Assembly (NCBI GenBank): GCA_001897995.1
Contig: MKRV01000260.1
Location: forward strand, 62,001 to 126,000
DNA: 64,000 nt
Source of the DNA: Alphaproteobacteria bacterium 65-37
GTDB taxonomy: Bacteria; Pseudomonadota; Alphaproteobacteria; Reyranellales; Reyranellaceae
Direction: 5' to 3'
A program made the position numbers and the translations under genes. The notes beneath the pieces were generated by a model that was not told where the DNA came from, did not search any database, and saw nothing but the letters and a program-made list of their open reading frames with translations. This document shows, in pieces, positions 56,344 to 64,000 of the stretch. Position 1 is the first letter of the stretch. Each line of letters begins with the position of its first letter.

Positions 56344-58075
56344 CTTCTTCGCTGCCTGTCGGCGCGAGGTTCATCTCGCGCCGCTGCTCGGCAATCTCCG
56401 CGACGGCGGCACGCACCGCCGGATGACGCGACATGAACTGGTTGAAGTCGCGGCGGTCGAGCACCAGGAACTGGCAGAAATCGACGGCAACGATATCGGC
56501 GGTGCGGCGCTCGCCGCTGAGCAGCGCCATCTCGCCGAAGTAGGCGCCCGGCTCCAGGCGGATGGTCCGATCGTTGACCTGCACCTCCACCGCGCCGGAC
56601 GAGATGAAGTACATGCCGTCGGCGCGATCGCCGCGGCGGATCACGCGCTCGCCGGGGGATGCCGACTTCGGCCGGAACATCAGCAGCAGCGCCTCCTGGT
56701 CCTGCCGGTCGACCAGCGACAGGACGGGAAACCGCTCCAGCAGGCCGTGCAGTCGCAGTTCGTGCGCTTTCGAGCGTTCCTCGTTGCGCGCCTGGATGCG
56801 ATCGAGTTCGTGGCTGAGCGCCTGGTAGTGCGGCTGCCCGAAGAACGCAGCACCCGCCGGCTGAGCGCCGCGCATCCGGCGCTGCAGCTCGGTCATCAGT
56901 GCGAAGACCAGCGGGTTCAGCATGATCGAGAACAGGGCGCCCGCCACGATCAGGTCGCGCCCTTCCTTGGGGACCAGACCGGTCGAGATGCCGAGTGCGA
57001 TCAGGATGAAGGAGAATTCACCGATCTGCGCCAGGCTGGCCGATACCATCAGGCCGGTTCCGACCGGGAACCGCAGCAGCAAGATGATGCCCATCGCGAT
57101 CAGCCCCTTGCCGACGATGATCACCGCCAGCACGGCCAGCACCGCGTCGGGCCGGCGAACCAGAATCGACGGATCGAACAGCATGCCGACCGAGACGAAG
57201 AACAGGACCGAGAAGGCATCCTGCAACGGCAGCGAGTCGGCGGCCGCCTTGTGGCTGAAGGACGACTCGCTCAGCACGACGCCGGCAAAGAAGGCGCCCA
57301 GCGCGAAGGAAACGCCGAAGATGTGCGCCGAGCCGTAGGCGATGCCCAGTGCGATCGCGAGGACGGAAAGCGTGAACAACTCGCGCGAGCCGGTACGGGC
57401 CACCCTCGCGAGAACCCACGGCACGACCTTTGGTCCGAGCAGGATGGCAATCGCCGCAAACGCCGCGACCTTCGCCAAGGTGACGGCCAGCTCGAGCGCC
57501 AGGGGCATGTCGCTGCCACCGCCATCGTGGCCCGCCACCGACTTGCCGCCCAGGATCTCGGCGAAGGCCGGCAGCAGAACCAGCGCCAGCACCATTGCCA
57601 GGTCCTCGACGATCAGCCAGCCCACCGCAATTCGGCCGTTCGGGCTGTTGACGAGGTTGCGTTCCTCCAGGGCCTTGAGGAGCACGACCGTGCTGGCCAC
57701 CGAAAGGCTCAGTCCGACCACCAGGCCGGTGCCGAGGCTCCAGCCCCATAGCCAGCACATCCCCATGCCCAGCAGGGTCGCGAGAACGATCTGGCCGATC
57801 GCCCCGGGTATGGCGATGCCCCGGACCGCCAGCAGATCCGACGTCGAGAAATGCAGGCCGACGCCGAACATCAGGAGGATGACGCCGACCTCGGCGAGCT
57901 GCGCCGAGAGGCCCGCATCGGCAACGAAACCCGGCGTGTAGGGGCCCATCAGGACGCCGGCGACGAGGTAGCCGACCAGCGGCGGCAGGCGCAGACGATC
58001 GGCTATGTAGCCGAACCCGAACGCAAGCACGAAACCGATGGCGATGGTCGAGATGAGCGCGGCTTCGTGGTGCAC
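56309..58075 (-). CDS. Kef/YbaL-type cation:proton antiporter with C-terminal cyclic-nucleotide-binding domain
   Basis: A membrane protein of about 588 residues. The CPA2 antiporter domain (about 1-390) has VGYLVAGVLMGPYTPGF, LLMFGVGLHFS, GWLIVEDLAMVLALVLLP and SLAQIGEFSFILIALG, close to Kef/YbaL. Instead of the usual TrkA-N domain, the C-terminus is a cNMP-binding (CAP-like) domain: RVIRRGDRADGMYFISSGAVEV and LEPGAYFGEMALLSGERRTAD. GTG 58075 was chosen; GTG 58114 is also in frame. It probably exchanges K+ or Na+ for H+, gated by a nucleotide. The C-terminal coding end overlaps the DUF1971 gene. Confidence 0.86.
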   Translation of the reverse strand: MHHEAALISTIAIGFVLAFGFGYIADRLRLPPLVGYLVAGVLMGPYTPGFVADAGLSAQLAEVGVILLMFGVGLHFSTSDLLAVRGIAIPGAIGQIVLATLLGMGMCWLWGWSLGTGLVVGLSLSVASTVVLLKALEERNLVNSPNGRIAVGWLIVEDLAMVLALVLLPAFAEILGGKSVAGHDGGGSDMPLALELAVTLAKVAAFAAIAILLGPKVVPWVLARVARTGSRELFTLSVLAIALGIAYGSAHIFGVSFALGAFFAGVVLSESSFSHKAAADSLPLQDAFSVLFFVSVGMLFDPSILVRRPDAVLAVLAVIIVGKGLIAMGIILLLRFPVGTGLMVSASLAQIGEFSFILIALGISTGLVPKEGRDLIVAGALFSIMLNPLVFALMTELQRRMRGAQPAGAAFFGQPHYQALSHELDRIQARNEERSKAHELRLHGLLERFPVLSLVDRQDQEALLLMFRPKSASPGERVIRRGDRADGMYFISSGAVEVQVNDRTIRLEPGAYFGEMALLSGERRTADIVAVDFCQFLVLDRRDFNQFMSRHPAVRAAVAEIAEQRREMNLAPTGSEEARVEEPVPPPR

Positions 58076-58320
58076 CTGCGGGTCTCGTCTGTTGTGGAAA
58101 CGGGCCCGGGGCACGGGCTGCCGATCAGCTTTAGCGCGGCTCGAACCCCCATGTCACCCTGTGTGCAATGACGCATGCAGGCCCTGCAATCACCGGGCCA
58201 TGAAATTTTCCTGACCCCACGGGGAATAAAGCCGCCCTGCCGGCGTCTCTCTCCGGCATGCCCACCATGCCAGCCCGCACACCCACCCCGGCACACCCTG
58301 CCTGCACAGGAGAGACCCCC

Positions 58321-58704
58321 ATGATGAAGTCCTTTCTTTCTGCCGCCGCCGTGCTCGCGGCCCTCGTCGCCAGTACCGTTCTTGCGGCGGAGCCCGGGAC
58401 GACCACGCCGCCCGCCATGAAGGACGGCATGTTCGTCACCGCCAAGGGCATGACGCTCTACACTTTCGACAAGGACACCGCCGGCAAGTCGGTGTGCAAT
58501 GGCCAGTGCGCGACCAACTGGCCGCCGGCACTGGTGGCCGATGGCGCCAAGGCTTCGGGTGACTGGACGATCGTCACCCGCGACGACGGCATGAAGCAGT
58601 GGGCCTACAAGGGCAAGCCGCTCTACGCCTTCGCCAAGGACACCAAGGCCGGTGACAAGACCGGCGACGGCTTCCTGAACGGCGCCTGGCACATCGCCAA
58701 GTGA
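58321..58704 (+). CDS. Secreted-repeat (COG4315-type) protein
   Basis: A protein of 127 residues with a signal peptide (LSAAAVLAALVASTVLAAE, about residues 5-23) and two copies of the short secreted repeat: GMFVTAKGMTLYTFDKDTAG and GKPLYAFAKDTKAGDKTG. CNGQCATNWPP between them carries two cysteines. Such proteins are small periplasmic or surface proteins of unknown role, often next to ECF sigma genes. The ATG has AGGAGAG upstream. Confidence 0.88.
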   Translation: MMKSFLSAAAVLAALVASTVLAAEPGTTTPPAMKDGMFVTAKGMTLYTFDKDTAGKSVCNGQCATNWPPALVADGAKASGDWTIVTRDDGMKQWAYKGKPLYAFAKDTKAGDKTGDGFLNGAWHIAK

Positions 58705-58742
58705 TCCTGAAGCGATCCTGAAGTGATCCTCAAGTGATCCTG
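58699..58742 (+). repeat. Four tandem copies of an 11-bp unit
   Basis: AAGTGATCCTG or one-mismatch variants occur four times in a row (58699-58709, 58710-58720, 58721-58731, 58732-58742). The first copy includes the stop codon of the secreted-protein gene. It lies just upstream of the hairpin before the ECF sigma gene. Confidence 0.88.
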
Positions 58743-58752
58743 TCGCGGCCGC

Positions 58753-58780
58753 CCTCCACCCCCTATGACGGGGGTGGAGG
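58753..58780 (+). promoter_or_regulatory. RNA hairpin that contains the Shine-Dalgarno sequence of the ECF sigma gene
   Basis: CCTCCACCCCC (58753-58763) and GGGGGTGGAGG (58770-58780) pair perfectly over 11 bp with a 6-nt loop. The right arm holds GGAGG, which ends 6 bp before the sigma-factor ATG. When folded, the ribosome site would be hidden. Confidence 0.65.
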
Positions 58781-58786
58781 TTTGTG

Positions 58787-59293
58787 ATGGCCGATGCAGA
58801 GGCCCTGCTCGAACCGCTGATCCCGGCGTTGCGTCGCTATGCCTATGCGCTGGTACGCAACCACGATGCGGCCGACGACCTGGTGCAGGACGCGCTGGAA
58901 CGGGCGCTGTCGCGCTGGAGCCTGCGCCGGCCCGACGGCGACCTGCAGGCCTGGCTGTTCACGATCCTGCGCAACCTGCACGTCTCGGCCGCGCGGCAGC
59001 GCCAGCGCCGCGGGCCGCATCTCGACCTCGACGCCGTGTCGTCGCCCGGTGTCACGGCGACCCAGGAGGCCGGCCTCGAGATGCAGGACGTGCTGGCGGC
59101 TCTCGACCAGTTGCCGGAGGAGCAGAAGTCGCTGCTGCTGCTGGTCGGGGTCGAGGATCTTTCCTATGACGCCGCGGCCCGCGTGCTGGGCGTGCCGCCG
59201 GGCACGGTGATGTCGCGGCTGTCGCGCGGCCGCCAGAGGCTGCGATCGATACTGGAGACGGGGCGGGCTACGCTGCTTCGGAGAGTGAAATGA
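58787..59293 (+). CDS. RNA polymerase ECF sigma factor
   Basis: A protein of 168 residues with sigma2 (LRRYAYALVRNHDAADDLVQDALERAL, then LQAWLFTILRNLHVSA) and sigma4 (LPEEQKSLLLLVGVEDLSYDAAARVLGVPPGTVMSRLSRGRQRL) and no sigma1.1/sigma3, as in ECF factors. It is followed by its anti-sigma gene with a 4-nt overlap (ATGA). Translation is probably controlled by the hairpin upstream. Confidence 0.93.
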   Translation: MADAEALLEPLIPALRRYAYALVRNHDAADDLVQDALERALSRWSLRRPDGDLQAWLFTILRNLHVSAARQRQRRGPHLDLDAVSSPGVTATQEAGLEMQDVLAALDQLPEEQKSLLLLVGVEDLSYDAAARVLGVPPGTVMSRLSRGRQRLRSILETGRATLLRRVK

Positions 59294-60075
59294 CGGGCAA
59301 CGAGCTCCCCATCGGCGAGGACGATCTGCAGGCCTTCATCGACGATCGCCTCGACGACAGGCGGCGGGCGGCGGTCGAGGCCCATGTGGCCGCCCGCGCC
59401 GACCTTGCCGACAGGATTGCCGCCGAGCGTCGCCACCGCACCCTGCTGCGCGGCCAGCTCGAGGCTAAGTTCGCCGAACCGATACCGGCCAGGCTGCGCA
59501 TCGCCAATCTTCGCGCCAACCGGCGCGTCCGCTGGATCGGCTCGACGCGTGCCGCTGCGGCAGCGCTGGCGATCTTCGTGGTCGGCGCCGTGGCCGGATG
59601 GTTCGCCAACGGTCTCGCGCCGACGCCCGTTCAATCGGTTGCGACGGCCGGCGTCACCCAGAGCGCGGTCGCGGCCTTTCGCACCTTCGTCGTCGAAGTC
59701 GCCCATCCCGTCGAAGTCGGCGTGCAGCAGGAAGCGCATCTCCTGCAGTGGCTCTCCAAGCGCCTCGGCCGCAAGCTCGCCGCGCCGGACCTGCAGCCCT
59801 TCGGCTACAGGCTTATGGGCGGCCGGCTGTTGCCCGGCGGCAGCGGCGCGGCGGCCCAGTTGATGTACGACGACGCGAGCGGCCGCCGCCTCACGATCTA
59901 CGTACGGGCGACCGACGGCACGGAGACGGCCTTCCGCTTCCAGCGGGAGGGAGACGCCGCGACCTTCGCCTGGATCGACCAGGGCTTCGGCTTCGCCGTG
60001 ACGGCGGTGGCCTCACGCGATCAGCTGCTGCCGATCGCGGAAGCGGTGTATCGCGGCTTCGAAGGCAGGAACTGA
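59290..60075 (+). CDS. Transmembrane anti-sigma factor
   Basis: A protein of 261 residues. The N-terminal cytoplasmic part (ELPIGEDDLQAFIDDRLDDRRR, EAHVAARADLADRIAAER) resembles anti-sigma binding domains. One membrane span follows (AAAAALAIFVVGAVAGWFA, about residues 95-113), then a periplasmic domain of about 140 residues without recognised motif (PFGYRLMGGRLLPGG, ATFAWIDQGFGFAVTA). It lacks the HxxxCxxC zinc motif of the ZAS type. It should hold the ECF sigma factor at the membrane; the signal is unknown. Confidence 0.85.
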   Translation: MTGNELPIGEDDLQAFIDDRLDDRRRAAVEAHVAARADLADRIAAERRHRTLLRGQLEAKFAEPIPARLRIANLRANRRVRWIGSTRAAAAALAIFVVGAVAGWFANGLAPTPVQSVATAGVTQSAVAAFRTFVVEVAHPVEVGVQQEAHLLQWLSKRLGRKLAAPDLQPFGYRLMGGRLLPGGSGAAAQLMYDDASGRRLTIYVRATDGTETAFRFQREGDAATFAWIDQGFGFAVTAVASRDQLLPIAEAVYRGFEGRN

Positions 60076-60157
60076 TACGCGGATCGCGGGCCTTCCGGCC
60101 TGCAATCAGAAACCACGAACGGACCTGGAAGCAATCGGCGCTAACTTACAAAGATTC

Positions 60158-60274
60158 CTCACCCTGAGGAGCGGCCGCAGGCCGCGTCTCGAAGGGTCGG
60201 CAACAGAAACGGTGCTTGTTCCCATCCTTCGAGACGGCCCCCAATGAATGATGAGGGGGCCTCCTCAGGATGAG
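60158..60274. repeat. Imperfect palindromic intergenic repeat, copy 2
   Basis: Same family as 39525-39631: CTCACCCTGAGGAGCGGCCG at the left and CTCCTCAGGATGAG at the right, with CGTCTCGAAGG and CCTTCGAGACG inside. The right half has a different inner loop (GGCCCCC...GGGGGCC). It occupies most of the 277-bp space between the anti-sigma gene and the small membrane-protein gene; nothing else is seen there. Confidence 0.85.
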
Positions 60275-60352
60275 GTTATTGGTTGTCCGCTCAAGAGTTT
60301 GCGCCAATGGACCTGGAGGCCCGCGGTCCGGGAGACGGAGCATTCCGCAGAC

Positions 60353-60619
60353 TCACTTGGTCGGATCGGTCAGATCCTCGAACTCCTTGAGGTGCCGCGG
60401 CGCCCATTTATGGTCGCGCGCCTGCACGATCCAGCGGTGCAGGATCGGCCAGCGCGCGCGGGCGCGCTTGACCCAGAGGCGACCGGTCTCGAATTCGGTC
60501 GCCAGCAGATAAAGGCCGATCACGAAGAAGATCCAGCCCTGCAGGATCGGCACCAGGCCGCCGACCACCGACATCACGAAGCAGCCGGCGATCGCGAGCA
60601 CCATCAGCGGCTTGCGCAT
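60353..60619 (-). CDS. Small membrane protein (PGPGW-like)
   Basis: A protein of 88 residues with two predicted membrane segments (MVLAIAGCFVMSVVGGLVPI and GWIFFVIGLYLLA) and a basic, Trp-rich C-terminus (RLWVKRARARWPILHRWI). The arrangement resembles PGPGW-type small membrane proteins. It lies 18 bp downstream of lpdA and is probably transcribed with it. Function unknown. Confidence 0.72.
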   Translation of the reverse strand: MRKPLMVLAIAGCFVMSVVGGLVPILQGWIFFVIGLYLLATEFETGRLWVKRARARWPILHRWIVQARDHKWAPRHLKEFEDLTDPTK

Positions 60620-60637
60620 TGCCCGCCGCCGCGTCGG

Positions 60638-62050
60638 CTAGAGATGAATCGGCTTGTCCCAGGCCGCGAGGGCAGCTTCCTTCATTGCCTCGTTGACCGT
60701 GGGATGGGCGTGGCAGACCCGGCCGATATCCTCGGCCGACGCGTGGAACTCCATGGCGAGCGCGGCTTCGGCGATCATCGTGCCGGCTTCGGCGCCGAAG
60801 ATATGGACGCCCAGCACTTGGTCGGTCGCCTTGTCGGCCAGCACCTTCACGAATCCCTCCGTCGCGCCGTTCGCGCGGCTGCGCGGATCGGCGGTGAAAG
60901 GATACTTGCCGATCTTGTAGGCAACGCCCGAAGCCTTGAGCTGTTCCTCGGTCTTGCCGACCCATGCCACTTCGGGCTGGGTGTAGATGATCGACGGCAC
61001 GAGATCCCAGTTCACATGGCCCTTCTGGCCGGCGATGGTCTCGACGCAGGCGACGCCGTCTTCGCTCGCCTTGTGGGCCAGCATCGGGCCGTCGATCACG
61101 TCGCCGATGGCAAAGATGCCCGGCACCGAAGTCTGGAAATGCCCGTCGACGGCGATGCGGCCGCGGTCGGTCATCTTCACGCCGACCGTGTCGAGGCCGA
61201 GGCCCTGCACGTAGGGCCGGCGGCCGATCGAGACCAGCACGACATCGGCTTCCAGCGTCTCCGCCGCGCCGCCCTTGGCGGGCTCCACCGTGAGAGTGAC
61301 GCCCGACGCGCCGGGCGTGGCCTTGGTGACCTTGGCGCCCAGCTTGAACTTCAGGCCCTGCTTGGCGAGCGTGCGCTGCAGGAACTTGGTGATCTCGTCG
61401 TCGACGCCCGGCGTGATGCGGTCGAGGAATTCGACGACGGTAACCTCGGCACCGAGCCGGCGCCAGACCGACCCCAGCTCCAGGCCGATGATGCCGGCGC
61501 CGACCACGACCAGGCGCTTGGGCACTGCGGCGAGCTCGAGGGCGCCGGTCGAGGAGACGATCGTCTTCTCGTCGATCGTCACGCCCGGCAGCGGCGTCAC
61601 TTCCGAGCCGGTGGCGATCAGGATGTTCTTGGCCGACAGCGTGTCCTTCACCGCGCCGTCGTCGCCCAGCACGGCGACCGAGCCCGGCGCTTCGATGCGG
61701 CCGCTGCCGGTATAGGCGGTGATCTTGTTCTTCTTGAACAGGAAGGCGACGCCCTTGGTCGTGGCATCGACCACGTCGCCCTTGCGCTTCATGAGCTGGG
61801 CGAAGTCGAGCGTCGGCGGGGCGACCACCACACCGTGCGCGGCGAGATCGTGACCCGCCTCCTCGAAGAGATGCGAGGACTGCAGCAGCGCCTTGGAGGG
61901 AATGCAGCCGACATTGAGGCAGGTGCCGCCGAAGGTCGTGCGCTTTTCAACGACCGCTACCTTGAGCCCGAGCTGGGCAGCCCGGATTGCCGCCACATAG
62001 CCGCCGGGACCGGCGCCGATCACGACGAGGTCGAACGTTTCGTTTGCCAT
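60638..62050 (-). CDS. lpdA: Dihydrolipoyl dehydrogenase (E3)
   Basis: The FAD enzyme, 470 residues, that reoxidises lipoamide for 2-oxoglutarate (and other) dehydrogenases. FAD motif LVVIGAGPGGYVAA, redox-active disulfide GGTCLNVGCIPSK (Cys44, Cys49), NAD motif VVVGAGIIGLELG and the C-terminal HAHPTVNEAM with the catalytic His-Glu. It lies 10 bp downstream of odhB, so it is the E3 partner of the sucA-odhB operon. Confidence 0.97.
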   Translation of the reverse strand: MANETFDLVVIGAGPGGYVAAIRAAQLGLKVAVVEKRTTFGGTCLNVGCIPSKALLQSSHLFEEAGHDLAAHGVVVAPPTLDFAQLMKRKGDVVDATTKGVAFLFKKNKITAYTGSGRIEAPGSVAVLGDDGAVKDTLSAKNILIATGSEVTPLPGVTIDEKTIVSSTGALELAAVPKRLVVVGAGIIGLELGSVWRRLGAEVTVVEFLDRITPGVDDEITKFLQRTLAKQGLKFKLGAKVTKATPGASGVTLTVEPAKGGAAETLEADVVLVSIGRRPYVQGLGLDTVGVKMTDRGRIAVDGHFQTSVPGIFAIGDVIDGPMLAHKASEDGVACVETIAGQKGHVNWDLVPSIIYTQPEVAWVGKTEEQLKASGVAYKIGKYPFTADPRSRANGATEGFVKVLADKATDQVLGVHIFGAEAGTMIAEAALAMEFHASAEDIGRVCHAHPTVNEAMKEAALAAWDKPIHL

Positions 62051-62060
62051 CAGCCTGTCC

Positions 62061-63314
62061 TCACGCGCCGATCAGCAGGCGTTCGGGATCCTCGATGCAT
62101 TCCTTGACCCGCACCAGGAACAGCACCGCCTCGCGGCCGTCGATGATGCGATGGTCGTACGACAGAGCGAGGTACATCATCGGCCGTGCCTTGATCTCGC
62201 CGCCGACCACCATGGGCCGCTGCTGGATCTTGTGCATGCCGAGAATGCCCGACTGCGGCGGGTTGAGGATCGGCGTCGACATCAGCGAGCCGTAGACGCC
62301 GCCGTTGGAGATCGTGAAAGTGCCGCCCGTCAGGTCGGCGATCGACAGCTTGCCGTCGCGCGCCTTGCGGCCGAGATCGCCGATGCCCTTCTCGATGCCG
62401 GCGAAATCCAGCACGTCGGCATCGCGCAGCACCGGCACGACGAGGCCCTGCGGCGTGCCCACGGCGACGCCGATGTCGTAGTAGTTCTTGTAGACGAGCT
62501 CGTCGCCTTCGATCTCGGCATTGACCGCCGGCAGCTCCTTCAGCGCCGCGATGCAGGCCTTCAGGAAGAACGACATGAAGCCCAGCCGCGCACCGTGCTT
62601 CTTCTCGAAATCGTCCTTCAGCCGGTCGCGCAGCGCCATGACGTTGGTCATGTCCACCTCATTGAAGGTGGTGAGCATGGCCGCCGTGTTCTGCGCCTCC
62701 TTGAGGCGGTTGGCGATGGTGCGGCGCAGCCGCGTCATGCGCACGCGCTCCTCACGGTCGGCGCGCTGCCGCGGGCCGGCCGGCGTCGCGGGCTTGGCCG
62801 CGGCGGGCGGCGCCGCTGCCGGCACCGACGCGAGCGCCGCCAGCACGTCTTCCTTGGTGGCACGGCCGTCCTTGCCGGTGGGCTGGATGGCGGACGCCGA
62901 GACACTCTTCTCCTCGGCGAGCTTGCGCGCGGCCGGGCCGGACGCGGCGAGGTTTGCGCCTGCAGGTGCTGCAGCCGGTGCCGGTGCGACAGGTGCCGGA
63001 GCCGCCGGCTTCGGCGCGGGCGCCGCGGCCGGTGCTGTGGCGGCCGGTGCCGGCTTCGGAGCCGCGGCCCCGGCCGCTCCGGCTTCGATATGGCAGAGAA
63101 TCCCGCCCACCTGGACGGCCGCACCCTCTTCGACCGCGAGATCGGCGATCGTCCCGGCGACCGAGGCATTCACCTCGACCGTCACCTTGTCGGTTTCCAG
63201 CTCGCACAAAGGCTGGTCGACGGCGACCGCATCGCCCGCTTTGACCAACCACTTGGCGACGGTCGCCTCGGTGACGGATTCACCGAGCGCCGGAACCTTG
63301 ATCTCGACAGCCAT
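62061..63314 (-). CDS. odhB: 2-oxoglutarate dehydrogenase E2, dihydrolipoyllysine succinyltransferase
   Basis: A TCA-cycle enzyme component of 417 residues. Lipoyl domain first, with [14 protein letters not shown] (lipoylated Lys43). It is followed by an Ala/Pro-rich linker (residues about 80-110), a peripheral-subunit-binding domain ([11 protein letters not shown]...[12 protein letters not shown]), and the acyltransferase domain with [14 protein letters not shown] (His-Asp active site). [30 protein letters not shown] marks it as succinyl- rather than acetyltransferase. Confidence 0.97.
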   Translation of the reverse strand: MAVEIKVPALGESVTEATVAKWLVKAGDAVAVDQPLCELETDKVTVEVNASVAGTIADLAVEEGAAVQVGGILCHIEAGAAGAAAPKPAPAATAPAAAPAPKPAAPAPVAPAPAAAPAGANLAASGPAARKLAEEKSVSASAIQPTGKDGRATKEDVLAALASVPAAAPPAAAKPATPAGPRQRADREERVRMTRLRRTIANRLKEAQNTAAMLTTFNEVDMTNVMALRDRLKDDFEKKHGARLGFMSFFLKACIAALKELPAVNAEIEGDELVYKNYYDIGVAVGTPQGLVVPVLRDADVLDFAGIEKGIGDLGRKARDGKLSIADLTGGTFTISNGGVYGSLMSTPILNPPQSGILGMHKIQQRPMVVGGEIKARPMMYLALSYDHRIIDGREAVLFLVRVKECIEDPERLLIGA

Positions 63315-63353
63315 GACTTGACCCCTTTTCCCTGCTGGCCCTGGCCGCGTCGC

Positions 63354-64000
63354 TCAGACGGTGAGCGCGCGGTCGACCAGGTCGGCCTGTTCCTTGAGAT
63401 GCGTGCGCGCCGAGCCGGTGGCGGGCGACGCGGCTTCGGCGCGACCGATATAGATCGGCCGCTTGGCCTTGACGTCGATGCCGCCGAGCGCGCGTTCGAT
63501 GCGACGGTCGACGAAATGCCAGGCACCCGCGTTCTCGGGCTCCTCCTGGCACCACACGACCTCGGCATTCGGATACTCCGCCAGCCGCACGCCGAGCCGC
63601 GTGAACGGGAACGGGTAGAGCTGCTCGATGCGCAGGATCGCGATGTCGTCGATCTTGCGCTTGCGACGCTCGGCCACGAGATCGAAATAGACCTTGCCCG
63701 AGCAGAGCACGACGCGGCGCACCTTGTGTCCGGCGGCGATCTGATCGGTCTCGGCAAGGATGCGGCGGAACGAGCTGCCCGGCCCGAACTCCGCCAGGGT
63801 CGACACGCAATCCTTGTGACGCAGCAGCGACTTCGGCGTCATGACGATCAGCGGCTTGCGGAAGCTGCGGCGCATCTGGCGGCGCAGCGCATGGAAGTAG
63901 TTGGCCGGCGTGGTCGGGTTGACGACCTGCCAGTTGTCCTCGGCGGAGAGCTGCAGGTAGCGTTCGACGCGCGCCGAGCTGTGCTCGGGGCCCTGGCCCT
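63354..64000 (-). CDS. sucA: 2-oxoglutarate dehydrogenase E1, C-terminal part
   Basis: The 3' end of the thiamine-diphosphate E1 gene, running off the right edge. About 215 residues are visible: GPEHSSARVERYLQL, NPTTPANYFHALRRQM, RKPLIVMTPKSLLRH, CSGKVYFDLVAERRKR, QLYPFPF and VVWCQEEPENAGAWHFV, all typical for SucA/OdhA. The stop is 39 bp before the odhB start, so sucA-odhB-lpdA is one operon. Confidence 0.96.
   Translation of the reverse strand, partial: GQGPEHSSARVERYLQLSAEDNWQVVNPTTPANYFHALRRQMRRSFRKPLIVMTPKSLLRHKDCVSTLAEFGPGSSFRRILAETDQIAAGHKVRRVVLCSGKVYFDLVAERRKRKIDDIAILRIEQLYPFPFTRLGVRLAEYPNAEVVWCQEEPENAGAWHFVDRRIERALGGIDVKAKRPIYIGRAEAASPATGSARTHLKEQADLVDRALTV

Noticed and set aside
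60248-62107. A plus-strand open frame of 619 codons
   Set aside because: Antisense to lpdA and the small membrane protein gene; no recognisable motif.

Overview
The window is high-GC DNA from an alphaproteobacterium. The core gene order (rplU-rpmA-obgE-proBA-nadD/rsfS-rlmH-gpmI-ctpA-rppH, atpHAGDC-priA, fsa-DUF484-xerC, sucA-odhB-lpdA) and repeats of a type I associate with Rhodospirillales/Bradyrhizobium-like genomes suggest a Reyranella- or Rhodospirillales-like organism. That placement is inference. There is no rRNA gene and no CRISPR array; the only tRNA gene seen is tRNA-Ser(CGA).

About 1-26500 is accessory DNA. It opens with an aromatic-catabolism cluster: an MhpB-type extradiol dioxygenase cut by the window edge, a LivK-type binding protein and a divergent MhpR-like IclR regulator. 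An IS5-family remnant and an AraC regulator follow. At 5320-12180 lies a nested set of mobile elements. An IS630-family transposase gene is split by an IS66-family element with a perfect 8-bp target duplication. The IS66 tnpB is in turn split by a 3.3-kb serine-recombinase cassette (DUF5372-like gene, HTH gene, small ORF, recombinase). After an IS110 remnant comes a minus-strand ketone/ester catabolic cluster: acyl-CoA ligase, zinc alcohol dehydrogenase, HSL-type esterase, a frameshifted Baeyer-Villiger monooxygenase and an SDR stub. An aldehyde dehydrogenase pseudogene follows. The right part of the island carries traD-traC / oriT-like site / traA, an AlpA-like gene, and a Phd antitoxin, VapC toxin and large serine recombinase whose genes overlap in tandem. 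It ends at the 3' end of tRNA-Ser(CGA), which I take as the attachment site and the border with the core chromosome.

About 26500-64000 is core genome. It starts with a PLP-dependent lyase and the ribosomal L21/L27 pair, which has a near-consensus promoter, leader hairpins and a strong terminator. Next come obgE, proline biosynthesis (proB, proA), a single ORF joining NadD and RsfS, rlmH, a secreted hypothetical protein, gpmI, the CtpA protease, a YibQ-like divergent polysaccharide deacetylase and rppH. A ferritin-like gene is followed by the F1 ATP synthase operon, priA, fsa, a DUF484 gene, xerC, a racemase, a GNAT acetyltransferase, an APC permease and a RibD-type reductase.

At 53458-56343 an NsrR-like Rrf2 regulator gene (with a dienelactone-hydrolase-like gene behind it) faces a three-gene operon: group III truncated haemoglobin, alternative oxidase and a DUF1971 protein. 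The spacer between them is rich in ATACATG motifs. This looks like a nitric-oxide defence and respiratory-bypass unit. Then come a Kef-type antiporter with a C-terminal cyclic-nucleotide-binding domain, a small secreted protein, and an ECF sigma/anti-sigma pair whose Shine-Dalgarno sequence lies in a perfect 11-bp hairpin. The window closes with lpdA, odhB and the 3' part of sucA.
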